Shown here one piece after another: positions 37,533-47,200 of a DNA stretch of 64,000 bases; position 1 is the stretch's first letter, and each line of letters begins with the position of its first letter. Location of the stretch: assembly GCA_948433435.1 (NCBI GenBank), contig CAOJDX010000003.1:1-64000 (forward strand), read 5' to 3'. The notes beneath the pieces were generated by a model. It did no database searches. It had not been told where the DNA came from and saw only the letters and a list, made by a program, of their open reading frames with translations. The DNA is from an uncultured Clostridia bacterium. Its GTDB lineage: Bacteria; Bacillota_I; Bacilli_A; RF39; UBA660. The position numbers were made by a program, and so were the translations under genes.

Positions 37533-39251
37533 ATGTATCAGACTTTGTATAGAAAATATCGTCCGCGAAGTTTTTCTGAAATAGTTGGTCAAGATATTAT
37601 TGTAAGAACATTAAAAAATTCTATTTTGAACTGTAAGGTTGCGCATGCTTATTTGTTTATTGGTCCTCGTGGAACGGGAAAGACTTCAACTGCTAAAATT
37701 TTTGCTAGGGCAGTTAATTGTTTAGATAATCATGAAGGTGATATTTGTGCTAATTGTATAGCTTGCGATTTTTCTATGCATAAGGATTGTTTGGATATTA
37801 TAGAAATAGATGCAGCTTCTAATAATGGTGTCGATGAAATTAGAAATCTTCGTGAAAAAGTTGCTTTGGTTCCTAGTGAATTAAAGTATAAAGTATATAT
37901 TATAGATGAAGTTCATATGCTTACTATTTCAGCTTTTAATGCTCTTTTAAAAACTCTGGAAGAACCACCTGAACATGTTATTTTTATATTAGCAACTACA
38001 GATCCTCAAAAGGTTCCAGAAACTATTATTTCAAGATGTCAATGTTTTAATTTTTCTAGAATTGCTGATTTAAATATAGTTAATTACTTGAGTATGGTGT
38101 GTCAAAAAGAGAAAATTGATTGTGAGGCAGATGTTTTAGAACATATAGCTGTAATGTCTGATGGTGGAATGCGAGATTCAATTAGCATGCTTGATAAGTT
38201 GAGTTCATATAAGAACGGTAAAATTGTGTTAGAAGATTTTTTAACTTTAAATGGTTTGGTTACTACTAAAGATTTAGATAACTTTTTAAATCTTATTTTG
38301 GAAAGTAAAGTTTCTTTAATTATTGAAATGCTAGAAAATTGGAATAGTAAAGGGAAAAATATTGTTCAGATTATGATTCAATTTTTAGATTTTTTAAAAA
38401 GTGAATTAATAGAGGGTTATATTAATAATACAGTTACTAATTTGTCTTTACTTCAGGAATTAGCTAATTTACTTAATGAAAAAATGTTTGATATTAAGAA
38501 AAGTTCTAATCCAAAGATTTATATTGAAATTATGCTTTTAAATTTTGTGAATCAATGTAAGATTATTTCCCGGGAAATAATTTCTTCTAAGACAAGTAAA
38601 ATTGATGAGTTAAATTGTGATATTATTCAGAATAAGCATGATTCTCAAGAGAAAAGTGAGTCTTTCAAAAATGCTGATCATGTTTCTTGTGATGAAAATA
38701 GTATTTCGGAAGTTAAAGAAAAAAAGTCTGTAATAATGGAAAATTGCTCTAGCAAGTTTAGTCATTCAAACATAAATGATATTATGGAAATAAGAATGAA
38801 TAATGCTTTTATTTCAGCTAAGAAAGAATTTTTGAAAGAGGATAAATTGAAGTTTAATCAGTTAAATGATTATACTTTTGATCAAAATATTGGTTATTTG
38901 GTATGTGCTTTATTAGATGGAAAAATTAGATTGTCTAGTGAAAATTATTTAGTTGTTAGTTATGAATATGATTCAGTTGTTCTAGAAAATTTAGTTAATT
39001 TTCAGAATATGGAAAAAGTTTTATTTGATAAATTAGGTATGACGAAAAAACTTATCATTATTTCTGATGATAAGTGGAGTGTTTATGCTAAGCAGTATGT
39101 TGATCATTTAAAAAATAATGAGCAGTATGAATATAGAAAAGAACCAGAACTAATGTTTGATTATGGTGTTAGTCAGGGTGAAGAAAACTTAAATAATGAA
39201 AATAATGATAGCGTTTCTTCAATATTTGGTGATATAGTAGAAATGTGTTAG
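37533..39251 (+). CDS. dnaX: DNA polymerase III subunit tau (clamp loader)
   Basis: Clamp-loader ATPase. I start at MYQTLYRKYRPRSFSEIVG (37533), with AGGTGA 6 nt upstream. The core has Walker A GPRGTGKTSTAKIF, a four-Cys zinc module (CLDNHEGDICANCIACDF), DEVHMLTISAFNALLKTLEE and the SRC sensor (ISRCQCFNF). Domain III ends near residue 350; a low-complexity linker and a tau-specific C-terminal domain follow. About 572 residues. The linker carries a Noc site (38565) and a slippery A AAA AAG (38720) that could give a shorter gamma-like product. Confidence 0.96.
   Translation: MYQTLYRKYRPRSFSEIVGQDIIVRTLKNSILNCKVAHAYLFIGPRGTGKTSTAKIFARAVNCLDNHEGDICANCIACDFSMHKDCLDIIEIDAASNNGVDEIRNLREKVALVPSELKYKVYIIDEVHMLTISAFNALLKTLEEPPEHVIFILATTDPQKVPETIISRCQCFNFSRIADLNIVNYLSMVCQKEKIDCEADVLEHIAVMSDGGMRDSISMLDKLSSYKNGKIVLEDFLTLNGLVTTKDLDNFLNLILESKVSLIIEMLENWNSKGKNIVQIMIQFLDFLKSELIEGYINNTVTNLSLLQELANLLNEKMFDIKKSSNPKIYIEIMLLNFVNQCKIISREIISSKTSKIDELNCDIIQNKHDSQEKSESFKNADHVSCDENSISEVKEKKSVIMENCSSKFSHSNINDIMEIRMNNAFISAKKEFLKEDKLKFNQLNDYTFDQNIGYLVCALLDGKIRLSSENYLVVSYEYDSVVLENLVNFQNMEKVLFDKLGMTKKLIIISDDKWSVYAKQYVDHLKNNEQYEYRKEPELMFDYGVSQGEENLNNENNDSVSSIFGDIVEMC
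38565..38578. promoter_or_regulatory. Noc-binding site inside dnaX
   Basis: Exact ATTTCCCGGGAAAT within coding sequence, at the start of the poorly conserved DnaX linker (encoding about IISREIIS). Confidence 0.85.
38720..38752 (+). other. Candidate -1 frameshift site in dnaX
   Basis: A AAA AAG in the dnaX reading frame (38720-38726), the same heptamer used by E. coli dnaX. A -1 slip would read VCNNGKLL and stop at TAG 38750-38752, giving a product of about 406 residues that ends in the linker after domain III. Confidence 0.4.
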
Positions 39252-39275
39252 ATTGAAAGGGAAAGGTGATATTTT

Positions 39276-39569
39276 ATGAATATGCAAGCTATTATGAAAC
39301 AAGCACAAAATATGCAAAAGGAAATGATGAAAATAAAGGAAGAAATTGATCAAACTGAATTTATTGGAGAAAGTTCTTTTGTATCAGTTAAAATTAATGG
39401 TAAGAAAGAAGTTTTAGAAGTAAAGATAGATAGTGAACATCTTGAAAAAGATGATCTTGAAATTTTACAGGATATTATAGTTGTTGCTCTTAATCAAGCT
39501 ATGAAAAAAGTTGATGATGTAACTGAACAAAAAATGTCAAAGTATGCTAGTATTCCAGGGTTATTTTAA
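39276..39569 (+). CDS. Nucleoid-associated protein YbaB/EbfC
   Basis: Small dimeric DNA-binding protein of the YbaB family. The 97 residues begin MNMQAIMKQAQNMQKEMMKI and contain the DDLEILQDIIVVALNQAMKK helix. GAAAGGTGAT precedes the ATG. The dnaX-ybaB-recR order is conserved across bacteria. Confidence 0.95.
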   Translation: MNMQAIMKQAQNMQKEMMKIKEEIDQTEFIGESSFVSVKINGKKEVLEVKIDSEHLEKDDLEILQDIIVVALNQAMKKVDDVTEQKMSKYASIPGLF

Positions 39570-39574
39570 TATTT

Positions 39575-40171
39575 ATGTATCCAGATAGTATTAAAAATTT
39601 AGTAGAGGCATTTAAATATTTGCCTGGTATAGGGCAGAAGACTGCTGAAAGATATGCTTTTTCTGTATTGGATTTAGATGAAGAGCAAGTTGATTTGTTT
39701 GCTAATAGCTTACAAGATGTTAAAAAAAATATTCATAATTGTAAGGTATGCAATATTTTAACTGAAGATGATTATTGTTTTATCTGTACTAATGATACTA
39801 GAAATAAAGAAGTTTTATGTGTTGTTGACGATGTTAAAACGGTGTTTGTTTTTGAGAGTATGGGGATGTTTAAGGGACATTATCATGTTTTAGATGGTTT
39901 GATTTCTCCTTTAGAAGGTATTAACCCTGAAGATATTGGAGTAGGAAAGTTGATTGATAGAATTAGGAATAGTTCTTTTCGAGAAATTATTTTTGCTTTT
40001 AAACCTAGTATAGAGGGGGAGACAACTTCGTTATATATTAAAAGAGTTTTAGATGGTTTGAATATAAAAACAACTAGACTGGCAAGTGGAGTACCTATGG
40101 GAGCAGATATGGAATATATTGATAATCTTACATTAGAGAGAGCTTTATCTGACCGAAAAGAATTAGAATAA
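39575..40171 (+). CDS. recR: Recombination mediator RecR
   Basis: Ring-forming protein that, with RecO (and RecF), loads RecA. The 198 residues include a helix-hairpin-helix (FKYLPGIGQKTAERYAF), a four-Cys zinc finger (CKVCNILTEDDYCFIC) and a Toprim region (VVDDVKTVFVFESMG). It begins 5 bp after ybaB with no obvious ribosome site, so it probably relies on coupling. Confidence 0.97.
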   Translation: MYPDSIKNLVEAFKYLPGIGQKTAERYAFSVLDLDEEQVDLFANSLQDVKKNIHNCKVCNILTEDDYCFICTNDTRNKEVLCVVDDVKTVFVFESMGMFKGHYHVLDGLISPLEGINPEDIGVGKLIDRIRNSSFREIIFAFKPSIEGETTSLYIKRVLDGLNIKTTRLASGVPMGADMEYIDNLTLERALSDRKELE

Positions 40172-40211
40172 ATATAGTGATTATTCATATTATTAAATAA
40201 AGGTGATATGA

Positions 40212-40397
40212 ATGGACAAGATATTGAATTGTTTGAAAAGGGTAGTTTTTAGTGCATTTCTTTTATATGGTTATAATTTGATTGCGGCTAATTTTAATCT
40301 AGTTATTCCTATTAATGTTATTACGATTTTATTTGTATGTTTTTTAGGTTCACCAGGAATGTTTGCTTTAATATTATTTAAAATTACAGTTTTGTAA
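40212..40397 (+). CDS. BofA-like small membrane protein
   Basis: A 61-residue protein with two hydrophobic segments (about 10-28 and 35-58). The second half, IPINVITILFVCFLGSPGMF, matches the core of BofA, the inhibitor of pro-sigma-K processing in Bacillus spores (typical IPINPxTaxxxGxLGxPG). recR-bofA adjacency is also the Bacillus order. AAAGGTGAT precedes the ATG. Whether it acts in sporulation here is unclear; no sigma-K or SpoIVFB is in the window. Confidence 0.75.
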   Translation: MDKILNCLKRVVFSAFLLYGYNLIAANFNLVIPINVITILFVCFLGSPGMFALILFKITVL

Positions 40398-40422
40398 ATA
40401 TTGATAAAAGTAGGTGATTTAT

Positions 40423-41241
40423 GTGAAATTTGAGATGCAAGAGAAGTTTTTTAATACAATTTTAAATCAACTTAATTGTAATAAAATTTCACAGGCTTAT
40501 CTTATTGAGTTAAATGATTTTACAGATGTTGAAAAGTTTTTAGATATATTTGTTAAATTATTATTTTGTCCAAAAAATAATTTAACAACTGAATGTTCTG
40601 ATTGTGAAATATGTAGATTAATTGATGAAAATAATTATCCAGATTTAAAAGTGATTGATACAGATGGTGCTTTTATTAAGAAAGAGCAGTTGTTAGAAAT
40701 TAAAGAAAGTTTTGTTAATAAGTCTATTTATAATAATAAACAAATATATGTTATTAAGGATGCTAGTAAACTAAATTTATCTTCAGGGAATACTATGTTA
40801 AAATTTTTAGAGGAGCCAGAGGATAATATTATTGCAATATTGTTAACTAAAAATAGGTATCATGTGTTAGAGACTATATTATCTAGATGTCAAATTTTTT
40901 CCTTGGAGGATAATAGAAAAAAGGAGTTTGATTCTGATTTCTATCAGTTAGTTAAGACTTTATTTTTAAAAAATAAGGCTTTTTTGTCTTATAATGATCT
41001 GCTAAATATTATTCCTAATAGAGTGATTGCTTGTAATAAATTATCTGATATTTCTAGATATTTGTTTTTAGTTATTCATCATAAACAAGATTTGTTATCT
41101 GAAATACTTTATTTAAGTGAGGAGCAAATTTTTAAAATAATTTTAATTATAGAAAAATATCTTAGTAGATTTCAATATAATCTTAATTATAAATTAGCTC
41201 TTGATTGTTTTATTGTTGAAATAAATGAGGTGATTACGTGA
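40423..41241 (+). CDS. holB: DNA polymerase III delta-prime subunit
   Basis: Clamp-loader stator subunit. I start at the GTG at 40423 (protein MKFEMQEKFFNTILNQL) because AGGTGA lies 6-8 nt upstream; an earlier GTG at 40414 is inside that ribosome site. Features are a zinc-like cluster (TECSDCEICRLI), a degenerate nucleotide region, EPEDNIIAILLTKN and SRCQIF. The Walker A motif is absent, as expected for delta-prime. About 272 residues. It overlaps ricT by four bases (GTGA). Confidence 0.88.
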   Translation: MKFEMQEKFFNTILNQLNCNKISQAYLIELNDFTDVEKFLDIFVKLLFCPKNNLTTECSDCEICRLIDENNYPDLKVIDTDGAFIKKEQLLEIKESFVNKSIYNNKQIYVIKDASKLNLSSGNTMLKFLEEPEDNIIAILLTKNRYHVLETILSRCQIFSLEDNRKKEFDSDFYQLVKTLFLKNKAFLSYNDLLNIIPNRVIACNKLSDISRYLFLVIHHKQDLLSEILYLSEEQIFKIILIIEKYLSRFQYNLNYKLALDCFIVEINEVIT

Positions 41242-42020
41242 AAATTGTAGAAGTTTTAATAGACAATTCTTTAGAAAAGACCTTTTGCGATAGTGCTAAT
41301 TTTAATTTAAAAAAAGGTGATTATGTTATAATTAGTGTAGATAATATTTTATGTAGTGGACAAGTTAGTGCGAATAATTTAGATATGGCTACTAAAAATA
41401 AAGTTATAAGAAAGGTTACTTCAAAAGATTTGCAAACTATATCTAAAAATAGTGAAGATTCCATTAAATGTTTACAAGAAGCAAAAAAACTTCAAGACAA
41501 GTTAAATTTGTCTATGAGTTTTGTAGAAGCATATTATACTTTTGATCGTAGACAATTATATTTTTTATTTATTGCTGATAATAGGATTGATTTTAGAGAA
41601 TTGGCTAAAAAATTAGCAGATAAGTATCGAACTAGAATAGAACTAAGACAAATAGGAATTAGAGATAAAGCTAAAAGAATAGGTGGTTTAGGACCATGTG
41701 GACTATTTTTATGTTGTAATTCTTTTTTAACAGATTTTAATAGTGTATCTATTAATATGGCTAAAAATCAATTTTTAGCTTTAAATCCTTCTAAGATAAA
41801 TGGAGTTTGCGGAAGACTTTTATGTTGTTTGAATTATGAAAATTCGGTATATAGTGAATTAAAAGTTGGGGCACCTAAACTTGGTTCTTTATATGAAACA
41901 GAAAAAGGAAAGGGTAAAGTGGTTTCTGTAGATATTTTTAAAGGTAATTGTTCTGTTGAATTGAAAGATAAAAGTATTATTACAGTAACTTATCAAAAAG
42001 AAGATGATTGTATTAAATGA
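41238..42020 (+). CDS. ricT: PSP1-domain protein RicT (YaaT)
   Basis: In B. subtilis RicT forms an iron-sulphur Y-complex with RicA and RicF that supports RNase Y mRNA processing, competence and sporulation. The 260 residues contain the PSP1 core with conserved cysteines: GGLGPCGLFLCCNSFL and NGVCGRLLCCLNYE. It starts with GTG after GAGGTGATTAC, overlapping the end of holB. The holB-ricT pair is the Bacillus order. RicA and RicF are not in the window. Confidence 0.93.
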   Translation: MKIVEVLIDNSLEKTFCDSANFNLKKGDYVIISVDNILCSGQVSANNLDMATKNKVIRKVTSKDLQTISKNSEDSIKCLQEAKKLQDKLNLSMSFVEAYYTFDRRQLYFLFIADNRIDFRELAKKLADKYRTRIELRQIGIRDKAKRIGGLGPCGLFLCCNSFLTDFNSVSINMAKNQFLALNPSKINGVCGRLLCCLNYENSVYSELKVGAPKLGSLYETEKGKGKVVSVDIFKGNCSVELKDKSIITVTYQKEDDCIK

Positions 42021-42720
42021 TGTTTTAAATTATGATTTAAAAATTTATCAAAATCCTGATTGGTTTTGTTTTTCATTGGATAGTGTAATTTTAGCTAATT
42101 TTGTTAGGATACGATTAAGAACAAGAAGAATATTAGATTTGGGATGTGGTAATGGAATTATTCCATTAATTCTATCTCTTAGAACAAATGCTTTTATAGA
42201 GGGTGTTGAAATACAGGAGGATTTGGCTTTGTTAGCTGAAAAATCTATTCGCTATAATAACTTAGAATCAAGAATTAAGATTTATCATCAGGATATGAAA
42301 GTCTTTGCTAAAAATAATACTCTTTATGATATGATTGTTTGTAATCCTCCTTATTTTAAAGTAAATGATAAGAGTATGAAAAATGATGATGTTCATAAAG
42401 TTATTGCTCGACATGAAATTGCTATTACCTTGGAGGAAGTTATTAATACTGCTGCTAAATTACTAAAAGAAGGTGGTCTTTTTTGTACAGTTAATCGAGT
42501 AGATAGATTTATGGAAACTTTATTGCTTCTTTCAAAATATCATTTGGAACCTAAATATGTGCGATTTGTATATGATCGGATTGATATTGCTCCAAGTATG
42601 TTTTATATTGAAGCAATTAAAAATGGAAAAAGTGGTTTAACTATTGATAAGCCATTTGTTATGTATCATAAAAATAAGAAAACAAGTGAGTATGATAAAT
42701 TGATTCACGAGGTGATGTAG
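42004..42720 (+). CDS. tRNA1(Val) adenine-37 N6-methyltransferase
   Basis: S-adenosylmethionine enzyme of the TrmN6/YabB family. It has the cofactor motif ILDLGCGNGIIPLIL near residue 43, the acidic EGVEIQEDL and the adenine-binding catalytic motif CNPPYFK. 238 residues. It overlaps the end of ricT by 17 nt and directly abuts rsmI. A GIY-YIG gene usually found here in Bacillus is absent. Confidence 0.9.
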   Translation: MIVLNDVLNYDLKIYQNPDWFCFSLDSVILANFVRIRLRTRRILDLGCGNGIIPLILSLRTNAFIEGVEIQEDLALLAEKSIRYNNLESRIKIYHQDMKVFAKNNTLYDMIVCNPPYFKVNDKSMKNDDVHKVIARHEIAITLEEVINTAAKLLKEGGLFCTVNRVDRFMETLLLLSKYHLEPKYVRFVYDRIDIAPSMFYIEAIKNGKSGLTIDKPFVMYHKNKKTSEYDKLIHEVM

Positions 42721-43560
42721 ATGAAACAGAAAAGTTATAATAATAGAGCTTCTTTATATCTTATTCCGACTCCTATTGGAAATATGGAAGATATTACGAT
42801 GCGCTCTCTTAATTTATTGAAATCAGTTGATTTGATTTTATGTGAAGATACAAGAGAGTCTTTGTCATTGCTAAAGCATTATGGAATTGTTAAAAAATTA
42901 GTTAGTTGTCATGAATATAATGAAGAAAAAATTAAAGATTATGTTATTCAAGAACTATCCTCTGGAAAAAATATTGGTTTAATTACAGATCAAGGTACTC
43001 CTATTGTTAGTGATCCAGGTTATGTTGTTACAAGATATGTTATAGAACAGGGATATCCTGTTATTGGGTTACCAGGAGCAACTGCTTTTGTTCCAGCTCT
43101 AATTGCTTCTGGACTTTCTTCTATTCATTTTTTGTATTATGGATTTTTAAATTCTAAGGAAAGTAAGGTTAAACAAGAGTTGAGTTCTTTAAAAAAATAT
43201 CCTTTTACTTTAGTTTTTTATGAAGCTCCTCATCGAATAAAAAAAACTTTAACTTATATGCTAGAAATTTTAGGAGATAGACAAATTTCTATTAGTCGAG
43301 AGATTTCTAAAATTCATGAGGAAATTATTAGGGGGAAAATTAGTGAGTGTATAGAGGAATTGGATGTTATTAAGGGAGAGTTCGTTATTGTAGTTGATGG
43401 TTATCATGATATTGATGATTTTAGTAATTTATCTATTTGTGAACATGTTAATTTATATTTAAGCGATGGTGTACGTGAAATGGAGGCTATTAAAATAGTA
43501 GCAAAGGAAAGAGGTATTGCTAAGTCAATTATTTATAAAGAATATCATAAGCATAAGTAA
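42721..43560 (+). CDS. rsmI: 16S rRNA (cytidine-1402 2'-O)-methyltransferase
   Basis: Tetrapyrrole-methylase-fold enzyme that methylates C1402. The 279 residues contain LIPTPIGNMEDITMRSL, LCEDTRESLSLLKHYGI, DQGTPIVSDPGY and FYEAPHRIKKTL, all diagnostic. GAGGTGATG precedes the ATG within the end of trmN6. Its stop is followed directly by a Noc-binding palindrome. Confidence 0.96.
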   Translation: MKQKSYNNRASLYLIPTPIGNMEDITMRSLNLLKSVDLILCEDTRESLSLLKHYGIVKKLVSCHEYNEEKIKDYVIQELSSGKNIGLITDQGTPIVSDPGYVVTRYVIEQGYPVIGLPGATAFVPALIASGLSSIHFLYYGFLNSKESKVKQELSSLKKYPFTLVFYEAPHRIKKTLTYMLEILGDRQISISREISKIHEEIIRGKISECIEELDVIKGEFVIVVDGYHDIDDFSNLSICEHVNLYLSDGVREMEAIKIVAKERGIAKSIIYKEYHKHK

Positions 43561-43564
43561 AATT

Positions 43565-43578
43565 ATTTCCCGGGAAAT
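43565..43578. promoter_or_regulatory. Noc-binding site after rsmI
   Basis: Exact ATTTCCCGGGAAAT inside a perfect 22-bp palindrome (43561-43582), starting at the last bases of rsmI. A second, weaker palindrome (GGAAATAATATTTCC) follows at about 43590. Confidence 0.85.
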
Positions 43579-43642
43579 AATTTTGATTGGGAAATAATAT
43601 TTCCTGTAATTTTTTTAATAAATAAATAATAGAGGTGAAAGT

Positions 43643-44209
43643 ATGAAATTAGTAGTAGGATTAGGAAATCCTGGTAAGGAATATGAAAATACTCGTCATA
43701 ATATAGGGTTTTATATGATTGATCAGTATTTAGCTTCTAAAGGATTTACTCAATATAAAACTAAATTTAATGGTCTTTACTTTGATATGATGATCAAAAA
43801 TGAAAAGGTTATTTTTTTAAAACCTCAATCTTATATGAATTTAAGTGGGGAAGTTGTTAGAAAATATATAGATTTTTATCAAATCCAATTACAAGATATT
43901 TTAGTTATTAGTGATGATTTGGATTTGAATATAGGTAATTTTAAGTTAAAAGAGAAAGGGAGTAGTGGAGGACATAATGGTCTTAAAAATATAGAACTTC
44001 ATTTAGGTAATCAAAATTATAAGCGTCTTAAAATAGGGATCGCTAATGACAAACATATGGATACTAAAGATTATGTTCTTGGGAGGTTTGATCATAAGGA
44101 ACTCGAAATTTATGATCAATTGAGTAAATTAATTACTCAAATTTTAGACGAATATTTTATAGAAAGTTTTGATCGTTTAATGAGTAAATATAATCAAAAG
44201 AATAAGTAA
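43643..44209 (+). CDS. pth: Peptidyl-tRNA hydrolase
   Basis: Releases tRNA from stalled peptidyl-tRNA. The 188 residues begin MKLVVGLGNPGKEYENTRHN, with the catalytic His in TRHNIGF, plus SYMNLSGE and GGHNGLKNIE. AGAGGTGAA precedes the ATG. The pth-mfd-spoVT order equals that of Bacillus. Confidence 0.97.
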   Translation: MKLVVGLGNPGKEYENTRHNIGFYMIDQYLASKGFTQYKTKFNGLYFDMMIKNEKVIFLKPQSYMNLSGEVVRKYIDFYQIQLQDILVISDDLDLNIGNFKLKEKGSSGGHNGLKNIELHLGNQNYKRLKIGIANDKHMDTKDYVLGRFDHKELEIYDQLSKLITQILDEYFIESFDRLMSKYNQKNK

Positions 44210-44268
44210 ATATTTGTTAATTAACTTTATTTAGGTTGAATCTTTAAATTGGGAAGGGATGGTATTTG

Positions 44269-47200
44269 ATGAAACTTACAGAAACATTACAATTTGATCA
44301 GTTTGATACGATTGGTATTACAGGAATTACTAATGGTTTTTTTGCATTTTATTTAGCTAATTTATATTCTCAAAAAAAAGATTCTATTTTAGTAGTTGTT
44401 AATTCTTTATATGAAGCTAATAAAGTTTATTCTTTAGTTAGTTCTTTAGTAGAACATACATATTTATTTCCCATGGATGATTTTTTAACGAGTGAAGCTT
44501 TAGCAATTAGCCCTGATTTATTAATTAATAGAATGGAGACTATTAAGAGTATTTGTGCTAGTAATGAAAAATCAATTATTATCACCAATTTAATGGGATA
44601 TTTAAGATACTTACCTACTAAAGAAAAATATTTAAGTAGTATTATTCAATTAAAACAGGGAGATATAATATCTCCTAATGAACTATATTCTAGGTTATAC
44701 TCTATTGGTTATAAATTAGAGACCCTTGTAACTAATACTGGTGAAGTAGGGTTAAGAGGTTTTGTTATAGATGTCTTTCCTATAGGAGAAGATTATCCAA
44801 TAAGAATTGAATTTTTTGGAGATGAAATTGAATCTATTAGAAGATTTGATCCAGTTAATCAAAAGTCAATTGATTCTATTTTGAATCTTACTATTTATCC
44901 ATATTTTGAATTTTTAATTGATGGAGAATGTGAAGAGGAATTTTTTGGCAAGCAAAAATATTTACCTGATTATACTCTACCAGTATCTATTAGTAGTTAT
45001 TTAGATCATGGTTATATTGTTTTTAAAGATTATTCTCAGTTAGAAATTAGTTATCAAAATATTATGCAGGAAGTAGTTGACTATAAAGAAACTAAAGACA
45101 GTTCATTTTTTGGTAATTATATGTTTGAATTTCAAGATATTAGTAAAAGACATTCAAAAACAATTTATTATTTGAATATTGATAATTATACAAGTCAACA
45201 ATTTCAAGTTTGCAATTATGATGTTCATACTATTCATCCTTTTCAAGAAAAAGAAGATTTGATTTCTTTCTTTTTACAAAAATGTCTTACTAATCATCAG
45301 ACAGTTATTATTTTTTTGAAAGACTATCAATTGAAAAATATGATTAAACTTTTGAAAAACAATTATATTACGACAACTATAGATGATATACATACTGATA
45401 TGATCAATTTAGTTGTTAGTAACTTTGATGAAGGTTTTATTTATCAAAATTATGTTTTTTTGACTAGTAATGAATTATTTATTACTCATGAAGAAAGTAA
45501 GAAATATCGAACTAAATTTAAGTATTCAGCTAAAATTACAGATATTCATAAATTGGATATTGGAGATTATGTTGTTCATAGTATTCATGGTATTGGAATA
45601 TATCAAGGAATTAAAAAGTTACAAGTAAATGGGCATGACAAAGATTATATAGAAGTGGTTTATCAAGGTCAGGATAAGCTTTATATTCCAGTAGAAAAAA
45701 TAGATCATTTATTTAAATTTTCTGGTAAAGATGGTTTAGTTCCTAAGGTTAATAGGTTAAATGGAACTGAATTTGAAAAAATAAAAAGCAGAGTTAGCAA
45801 AAAAGTTGCTGATATGGCTGATGAATTAATTAGACTTTATGCTGAAAGAGAGAGTAGAAAAGGTTTTTCTTTTACTAAGGATACTGAATTACAGACTTTA
45901 TTTGAGCAGGCTTTTCCTTATGAACTTACGGATGATCAGAAGAAGGCTATCATACAGATTAAAAAAGATATGGAATCTATTCAGCCTATGGATAGGCTAT
46001 TATGTGGAGATGTTGGTTTTGGAAAAACGGAGGTTGCTTTTGTAGCAGCTTTTAAGGCTATTTGCGATTCTAAACAGGTTTTACTTTTATGTCCTACTAC
46101 TATTTTGTCTAATCAACATTATAAAAATGCTCTTGTTCGATTTAAAGATTTTCCTGTTAATATTGCTTTATTTAATCGTTTTACTACTCCTAAGGAAAGT
46201 AAAAAAATTGTTGCTGGTTTGCAAGATGGAACTATTGATATGGTGATTGGTACTCATAGACTATTAAGTGATGAAATTAAACCTCATGATTTAGGTTTAT
46301 TAGTTATTGATGAGGAACAACGTTTTGGAGTTAAACATAAAGAAAAAATTAAACAGTATAAGTCGAATGTTGATGTTCTTACACTTACAGCTACTCCAAT
46401 TCCTAGGACATTGCAGATGTCTATGACAGGAATTCGTAGTCTGTCTTTGATTGAAACAGCTCCAGTTAATCGTTATCCCATACAAACTTATGTGGTGGAG
46501 GAAAATCAACAAATTATTAAAGATGCTATTTATAAGGAATTATCTCGAAATGGTCAAGTTTTCTTACTATATAATCGTGTTGAAAATATTGAATCTAAAG
46601 TTCTTGAATTAGAAGGGTTAGTTCCAGATGCTAAAATTCTTTATGCTCATGGAAGAATGACTAAGGATCAATTAGAAAGTCGTATGTTAGATTTTATTGC
46701 TCATCAATATGATGTTTTGGTTTGTACTACTATTATAGAAACAGGGATTGATATCCCTAATGTTAATACTTTAATTATTTTAGATGCTGATCGCTTTGGA
46801 CTTAGTCAACTTTATCAAATTAGAGGAAGAGTTGGACGAAGTAATCAATTTGCTTATGCTTATCTGATGTATCAACCATACAAAGTACTTACAGAGACAG
46901 CTGTCAAAAGATTAAATGTTATTAAGGAGTTTACAGAATTGGGAAGTGGTTTTTCTATAGCTACTCGTGATTTATCGATTAGAGGAGCAGGAGATATTTT
47001 AGGACGCGAGCAAGCAGGCTTTATTGATAGTATAGGAATTGACTTATATTTAAAGATGCTTCATCAGGAGGTTGCTAAGCGAAAGGGTGAAGAGGTAATA
47101 GAGGAAGAAGTTGATACCAAACCTTTAATTAATGTAGGTACTCATATTAAAGATAGTTATGTACAAGATGAAGATTTAAAAATAGAGATTCATCGAATGA

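Noticed and set aside
43466-43485. parS-like GTACGTGAAAT in rsmI
   Set aside because: Only half of the palindrome matches, so it is not counted as parS.
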